Below the pieces are notes generated by a model. That model saw only the letters and a program-made list of their open reading frames with translations. It ran no database searches and was not told the DNA's origin. Source: Belnapia mucosa (lineage in GTDB: Bacteria > Pseudomonadota > Alphaproteobacteria > Acetobacterales > Acetobacteraceae). From it: a stretch of DNA of 64,000 nucleotides. The stretch lies in NCBI RefSeq assembly GCF_016775475.1, contig NZ_JAEUXJ010000005.1, positions 1 through 64,000 on the forward strand, read 5' to 3'. The position numbers were made by a program, and so were the translations under genes. Below are positions 58,386 to 64,000 of the stretch, in pieces (the stretch's first letter is position 1; each line of letters starts with the position of its first letter).

Positions 58386-59450
58386 ATGACCGACCGACCC
58401 CGGATTCTCCGCCCGAGCCGGCGCCTGCTGCTGGGCGCCGCGCTGGCGGCGCCTGCGCTCCGTGCCTTCCCGGCACGGGCGGCGGGCGAGGTGATCGTCC
58501 GCACCCCGGGCGGCACCTATGACGATGTGATGCGCCGCCATGTCTACGATCCCTTCACCAAGGAGACGGGGATCGAAGTCCGCCCGGTGGCGGCGACCAG
58601 CGCCAAGCTGCTGGCCATGTTCCGCGCCAATAATGTGGAGCTGGACCTGATCGATACCGGCGACGGTCAGCTGCTGACGCTGGAGCGGATGGGCGCCCTC
58701 GCCCCCATCGCCTATGACAAGTGGCGCTGGTCGAAGCCCGAGGACATCACGGCCGAGGTGAAGAACCAGTATCGCGTTGCCAATTTCGTCTATTGCACGG
58801 TGCTCGGCTACAACAAGGAGCATTTCGCGGGCGGCGCGCCTGACTCCTGGGCGGATTTCTGGAATGCGGGGAAATTCCCCGGACCGCGCATGCTGTCCGA
58901 CATGGCCTCCGGCTCCGCCAATCTCGAATTCGCCCTGCTCGCGGATGGCGTGCCGAAGGACAAGCTCTATCCGCTGGATGTCGACCGGGCGCTGAAGGCG
59001 ATGGACCGCATCCGCCCGCAGATCCGCCGCTTCTGGGATACCGGCGCGCTTTCGGCGCAGATGCTCTCCGACAAGGAAGTGGTGGCGGGCTCGATCTGGA
59101 ACGGCAGGCTGCAGGTGTTGATCGATCGGAAGGCGCCGCTCGCCTATACCTGGAACGAGCACATGATCCAGGTGCAGGCGCTCGGTATCTTCAAGGATGC
59201 AAAGAACATCGCCGGCGCCCAGCTCCTCGCCGACTACATGCTCCAGCCCGAGGTGCAGGCGAAGTATTCCCGCGACCTGATCTACGGCCCGACCAACACG
59301 AAGGCCTTCCCGCTGCTGAGCGAGGAGGAGCGCGCCCGCGCCCCGGGCGGCGAGCGGTCGCGCCAGACCGGCTTCTACCAGAATGTGACCTGGTGGGAGG
59401 ATAACCGGGACCGGGTGAACCGCATCTGGTCCCGCTGGCTCCAGCGTTGA
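58386..59450 (+). CDS. Spermidine/putrescine-type (PotD-like) ABC binding protein
   Basis: A 354-residue family-1 receptor with a Tat-like leader (SRRLLLGAALAAPALRAFPA). VIVRTPGGTYDDVMRRHVYD starts the mature fold, DLIDTGDGQLLTLERMG and GYNKEHFAGGAPDSWADFWN fit the PotD/AfuA group. AGGAGG precedes ATG 58386. It is followed by ATPase and two permease genes, so this is the only complete ABC importer in the window. The cargo is presumably the amine acted on by the upstream enzymes. Confidence 0.92.
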   Translation: MTDRPRILRPSRRLLLGAALAAPALRAFPARAAGEVIVRTPGGTYDDVMRRHVYDPFTKETGIEVRPVAATSAKLLAMFRANNVELDLIDTGDGQLLTLERMGALAPIAYDKWRWSKPEDITAEVKNQYRVANFVYCTVLGYNKEHFAGGAPDSWADFWNAGKFPGPRMLSDMASGSANLEFALLADGVPKDKLYPLDVDRALKAMDRIRPQIRRFWDTGALSAQMLSDKEVVAGSIWNGRLQVLIDRKAPLAYTWNEHMIQVQALGIFKDAKNIAGAQLLADYMLQPEVQAKYSRDLIYGPTNTKAFPLLSEEERARAPGGERSRQTGFYQNVTWWEDNRDRVNRIWSRWLQR

Positions 59451-59461
59451 GCGGGACACCC

Positions 59462-60523
59462 ATGGCGGCAGGCGCCGTTGCGCTCGAGGGCGTCACCAAG
59501 CGATACGGGGCCGAGACGGTGGTGGCGGATGTCTCGCTCGCCATCGCGCCGGGCGAGTTCTTCACTCTGCTCGGCCCTTCGGGCAGCGGCAAGACCACGA
59601 CGCTCTCGATCCTCGCCGGCTTCGTCACCGCGGATGCCGGCCGGGTGCTGCTGGGCGGCCAGGACATGACGCAGGTGCCGCCGCGCGGGCGGGGCCTCGG
59701 CATGGTGTTCCAGAACTACGCCATCTTTCCGCATCTCGACGTGGCCGGGAATGTCGCCTTCCCGCTGGCGGTGAAGCGCGTGCCGAAAGCCGAGATCGCC
59801 ACCCGCGTCGCCGAGGCCCTGGCGCTGGTGAAGCTGACCGGTTTCGAAGGCCGCTACCCGCGGCAGCTCTCGGGCGGCCAGCAGCAGCGCGTTGCGTTGG
59901 CCCGCGCCATCGTCGCCCGGCCGGGCATCGTCCTGATGGACGAGCCGCTGGGCGCGCTCGACAAGAACCTCCGCTACCACATGCAGGTCGAGATCAAGGA
60001 GATCTCCCGCCGCCTCGGCACCACGGTGATCTATGTCACCCATGACCAGGAGGAGGCGCTGACCATGTCGGACCGCATCGCCATCATGGAACATGGCCGC
60101 ATCGCCCAGATGGGTCCGCCGCGCGAAGTCTATGAACGGCCGGACAACGCCTTCGTCGCCGCCTTCCTCGGCGAGGCGAATTTGCTGCCCGCCCGGCGCG
60201 ACGGCACGGGCGTGGCCGGCCCTGGCGGGGCGCGGCTGGAGGCCGGCGCCGGCACCCTGCCCGGTGCCGAGGGCTTGCTGTTCATCCGGCCGGAGAAGCT
60301 CGGCATCGCCCCCGGCACGGCGGCCGAGGGTCCGAACAGCCTTGCCGGCCGCGTCCGCCATGCCTCCTTCCTCGGCAATACCGTCCGCTATGCGGTGGAG
60401 GTGGCGGAAGGCGCGGTGTTGGTCTGCGACGCCCCGAATGGCGCCGGCACCGTGCTGCATGCCGCCGGCGACTCCGTGCTGCTGCGCTGGCGGGCCGAGG
60501 ACTGCCGGCTGCTGGCGGGCTAG
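59462..60523 (+). CDS. ABC transporter ATPase, PotA-like
   Basis: A 353-residue nucleotide-binding subunit. Walker [10 protein letters not shown] is at 38-46, the ABC signature LSGGQ at 136-140, Walker B IVLMDE at 156-161, and the switch His in [18 protein letters not shown] domain follows ([11 protein letters not shown] and after). ATG 59462 is preferred; TTG 59447, overlapping the receptor stop, would add five residues. It energises the PotBC-like permeases. Confidence 0.94.
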   Translation: MAAGAVALEGVTKRYGAETVVADVSLAIAPGEFFTLLGPSGSGKTTTLSILAGFVTADAGRVLLGGQDMTQVPPRGRGLGMVFQNYAIFPHLDVAGNVAFPLAVKRVPKAEIATRVAEALALVKLTGFEGRYPRQLSGGQQQRVALARAIVARPGIVLMDEPLGALDKNLRYHMQVEIKEISRRLGTTVIYVTHDQEEALTMSDRIAIMEHGRIAQMGPPREVYERPDNAFVAAFLGEANLLPARRDGTGVAGPGGARLEAGAGTLPGAEGLLFIRPEKLGIAPGTAAEGPNSLAGRVRHASFLGNTVRYAVEVAEGAVLVCDAPNGAGTVLHAAGDSVLLRWRAEDCRLLAG

Positions 60524-60528
60524 GGCCG

Positions 60529-61365
60529 ATGCCGCTCACCCTTCGCGCCACGCTGCTGCTGCTGCTGCCGGCGCTGCTGCTGCTGTCCGGCCTCTTCCTG
60601 CTGCCGATCGGCTGGTTCCTCACCGCCTCCATCGCCGAGCTCGGCACCTGGCCCGAGATCCTGGAGGAAGCCGAGGCCGTGCTGCTCTCGGGCGCGGTCG
60701 GGCGGTCGCTGCTGACCACCGGCTGGATCGGGCTGGTGGTGACGCTGCTGACCCTGCTGCTCGGCTATCCCGTGTCCTATGCGTTGTCGCGGGTGCGGGG
60801 CGCGGCCTTCACCGCCATCCTGCTCTGCATCGTGCTGCCCTATTTCACCAGCACCATCGTCCGCACCTATGCCTGGATGGTGCTGCTCGGCCGCAACGGG
60901 CTGATCAACCAGATCCTGCTCGGCCTCGGCTTGGTCGCGGAGCCGGTGAACCTGCTCTACAACCGCACCGGCGTCATCATCGGCATGACCTATGTGCTGC
61001 TGCCCTACATGGTCCTGACGCTCTATGCGGCAATGAAGGCGGTGGACCAGCGGCTGCTGCAGGCGGCCGAGGGCATGGGCGCGTCGCCAGGGCAGATCTT
61101 CCTCCGCGTCTTCATGCCGCTGACGCTGCATGGCGTGGTGGCGGGCCTGTTGATCACCTTCATCCTGGCGATCGGCTTCTTCGTCACCCCGGCGCTGATG
61201 GGCGGCCCCGGCGATGTCATGGTGGCGATGCTGATCGAGCGGGAGGTGGAGATCACCCAGAACTGGCCCTCGGCGGCGCTGATGACCATCGTGTTGCTGG
61301 CCGTCACCCTCTCGCTCTATGCGGTCTATAGCCGCTTCGCCGAACCCGGGGAGGCGGTGCGATGA
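60529..61365 (+). CDS. ABC transporter permease, PotB-like
   Basis: A 278-residue inner-membrane protein with six predicted segments. RTYAWMVLLGRNGLINQILL is a PotB/AfuB-type feature and the EAA loop is AAEGMGASPGQIFLRVFMPL. It begins five bases after the ATPase stop and overlaps the PotC-like gene by four bases (ATGA). Confidence 0.92.
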   Translation: MPLTLRATLLLLLPALLLLSGLFLLPIGWFLTASIAELGTWPEILEEAEAVLLSGAVGRSLLTTGWIGLVVTLLTLLLGYPVSYALSRVRGAAFTAILLCIVLPYFTSTIVRTYAWMVLLGRNGLINQILLGLGLVAEPVNLLYNRTGVIIGMTYVLLPYMVLTLYAAMKAVDQRLLQAAEGMGASPGQIFLRVFMPLTLHGVVAGLLITFILAIGFFVTPALMGGPGDVMVAMLIEREVEITQNWPSAALMTIVLLAVTLSLYAVYSRFAEPGEAVR

Positions 61366-62165
61366 TGGGGCCAGTACTGCGCGCGACCCTGCTGCGGGTG
61401 CTGGTCGTGCTGCTCTGCTTCGGACTGCTGGCGCCGATCGTGATCGTCGCCATCGCCTCCTTCTCCGGCGACGGCTACCTGAAATTCCCGCCGGAGAGCC
61501 TGTCCACCCGCTGGTATGCCCGCTTCCTCGGCGACCCGCGCTGGCGGCAGGCGATCCTCAATTCCTTCCTGATCGGCGCCCTGGCCTCGGCGCTCTCGAC
61601 ACTGATCGGCTTCCTCGCGGCCTATGCCATGCTGCGCGGCAGGTTGCCGCTGCGGCGGGTGGTGGCGGCCCTGCTGCTGACGCCGGTGATCGTGCCGCAT
61701 GTCATCACCGCGGTCGCCATCTACTTCCTCTCGGCCCGGTTCGGGCTGGTCAGCGTCCGGCCCTGGATCGCGGTGGCGCATTCGGTGGTGGCGCTGCCGG
61801 TGGTGCTGGTGATCCTGCAATCCGCGCTGCGCACGGTGGACCCGGCGCTGGAACGGGCGGCGATGGTCTTCGGCTGCACCCGCTGGGGCGTCTTCCACCG
61901 GGTGGTGCTGCCGCTGGCGCTGCCGGGCGTTGTCTCGGCCGCGCTGTTTGCCTTCCTCACCTCCTTCGATGAGCTGGTGATCTCGATCTTCCTGGCCGGC
62001 TTCCGGTCCGAGACGCTGCCGGTGCGGATCTGGAACAGCCTGCTGCTGGAGGTGGAGCCGACCATCGCCGCGGTCTCGACCCTGCTGATCGCGGTGACGA
62101 CGATCGCGCTCGGCATCGATGCCCTGCTCCGCCGCCGCCGGGGCGAGGGTTTCCCCGGCCGCTGA
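61362..62165 (+). CDS. ABC transporter permease, PotC-like
   Basis: A 267-residue inner-membrane protein. FSGDGYLKFPPESLSTRWYARF after the first segment is characteristic of PotC-like permeases, and the EAA loop reads AAMVFGCTRWGVFHRVVLPL. ATG 61362 overlaps the previous stop; ATG 61365 is equally usable. It is the last gene of the operon, 16 bases before the stop of the convergent receiver gene. Confidence 0.92.
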   Translation: MMGPVLRATLLRVLVVLLCFGLLAPIVIVAIASFSGDGYLKFPPESLSTRWYARFLGDPRWRQAILNSFLIGALASALSTLIGFLAAYAMLRGRLPLRRVVAALLLTPVIVPHVITAVAIYFLSARFGLVSVRPWIAVAHSVVALPVVLVILQSALRTVDPALERAAMVFGCTRWGVFHRVVLPLALPGVVSAALFAFLTSFDELVISIFLAGFRSETLPVRIWNSLLLEVEPTIAAVSTLLIAVTTIALGIDALLRRRRGEGFPGR

Positions 62166-62181
62166 CCAATGCGGCCGGGCG

Positions 62182-62567
62182 TCAGCCCGGGCCGGGCGCG
62201 CCTTCCTTCGCCAGCAGGGCCGCGTCGATCTGCGCCAGCAGGCGGGAGAAATCGACCGGCTTCGGATGGTAGTCGTCGCAGCCCGCTTCCAGCGTCTTGG
62301 CACGGTCGCCGGCCATGGCATGCGCGGTCAGCGCGATGATCGGCACCCCCGCCATCTCCGGATCGGCGCGCAGCGTCCGCGCCGCGGTCCAGCCATCCAT
62401 CACCGGCAGGTTCATGTCGAGCAGGATTACGTCCGGCCGTTCCGCCCGGGCCGCATCCACGCCCTGCTGCCCATCATGCGCCAGCACGATGTCGAAGCCG
62501 CGCCGCTTCAGCCGGCGCGACAGGAAATCCCAGAGCTCCTCGTGGTCCTCGACGAGCAGGATCTTGG

Positions 62568-62571
<4 letters not shown>
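62182..62571 (-). CDS. Single-domain response regulator
   Basis: A 129-residue receiver-only protein (CheY/DivK type). Acidic residues lie in LLVEDHEE, the phospho-Asp is in VILLDMNLPVMDG, and the switch Lys is in DDYHPKPVDF. There is no output domain, so it probably shuttles phosphate or binds a partner. It overlaps the upstream hybrid kinase by four bases (ATGA) and is surely its partner. Confidence 0.93.

Positions 62572-64000
<1,429 letters not shown>

Overview
The window looks like chromosomal DNA of a GC-rich alphaproteobacterium, most likely an Acetobacteraceae member close to Roseomonas. This rests on the very high GC in third codon positions, the many orphan periplasmic receptors (Bug/TTT, family-5 and TRAP types), the Tat-exported molybdo-hydroxylase of the IorAB type, a Sox cluster and the style of the partial 5S rRNA. 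No database search was possible. Coding density is very high: almost every gap is under 120 bases, many starts overlap the previous stop (ATGA, TGATG, GTGA), and I see no insertion sequence, phage gene, CRISPR array or tRNA.

Layout. 1-226: the 3' end of a 5S rRNA and a strong terminator, so an rRNA operon ends here. 227-7959: TRAP receptor, sulfatase, Bug receptor, hemC, a polar amino-acid ABC uptake locus without its ATPase, and an SDR. 7953-11915: deacetylase and family-5 receptor, divergent from an N-acyl-D-amino-acid deacylase. 11991-19434: a five-PAS hybrid kinase, a MarC protein, and an OmpR-type regulator divergent from a BisC/TorA-like molybdoenzyme. 19526-23413: a phosphorus-related patch (PhoX with a possible Pho box, a phosphoesterase, a PhnZ-like HD oxygenase, a cupin). 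23490-29473: iorAB running directly into soxE-soxF-soxX-soxY-soxZ-soxA. 29551-35259: a six-gene catabolic operon (flavin monooxygenase, CMD protein, two SDRs, deacetylase, receptor). 35297-37260: pdxA-pdxJ and a 54-residue membrane peptide behind a sigma-54-like site. 37262-39116: a globin remnant, an Hsp70-like protein and cyanase.

39230-47139 is one tight minus-strand unit of seven genes. It begins with a single-chain fusion of the three HcnABC/LhpBEF-type subunits, followed by 6-phosphogluconate dehydrogenase, gluconokinase, an unknown 487-residue protein, an RraA/HMG-aldolase-like protein, a thioesterase and a Bug receptor. Divergent from it are a DapA-family gene and an amino-acid ABC importer (47211-49641). 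Fusion oxidase plus DapA homologue plus importer suggests catabolism of hydroxyproline or a similar imino acid.

49703-51933 encodes two secreted proteins: one made of five repeats, each with a Cys pair at constant spacing, and an EF-hand partner. 51937-53520 is a family-5 receptor divergent from a LysR gene. 54637-62165 is a seven-gene operon (two FAD amine oxidases, a metal-ligand-less M24 protein and a complete Pot-type ABC importer) with a LysR-type box in front. The window ends in a receiver-only regulator and the 3' part of a hybrid histidine kinase.
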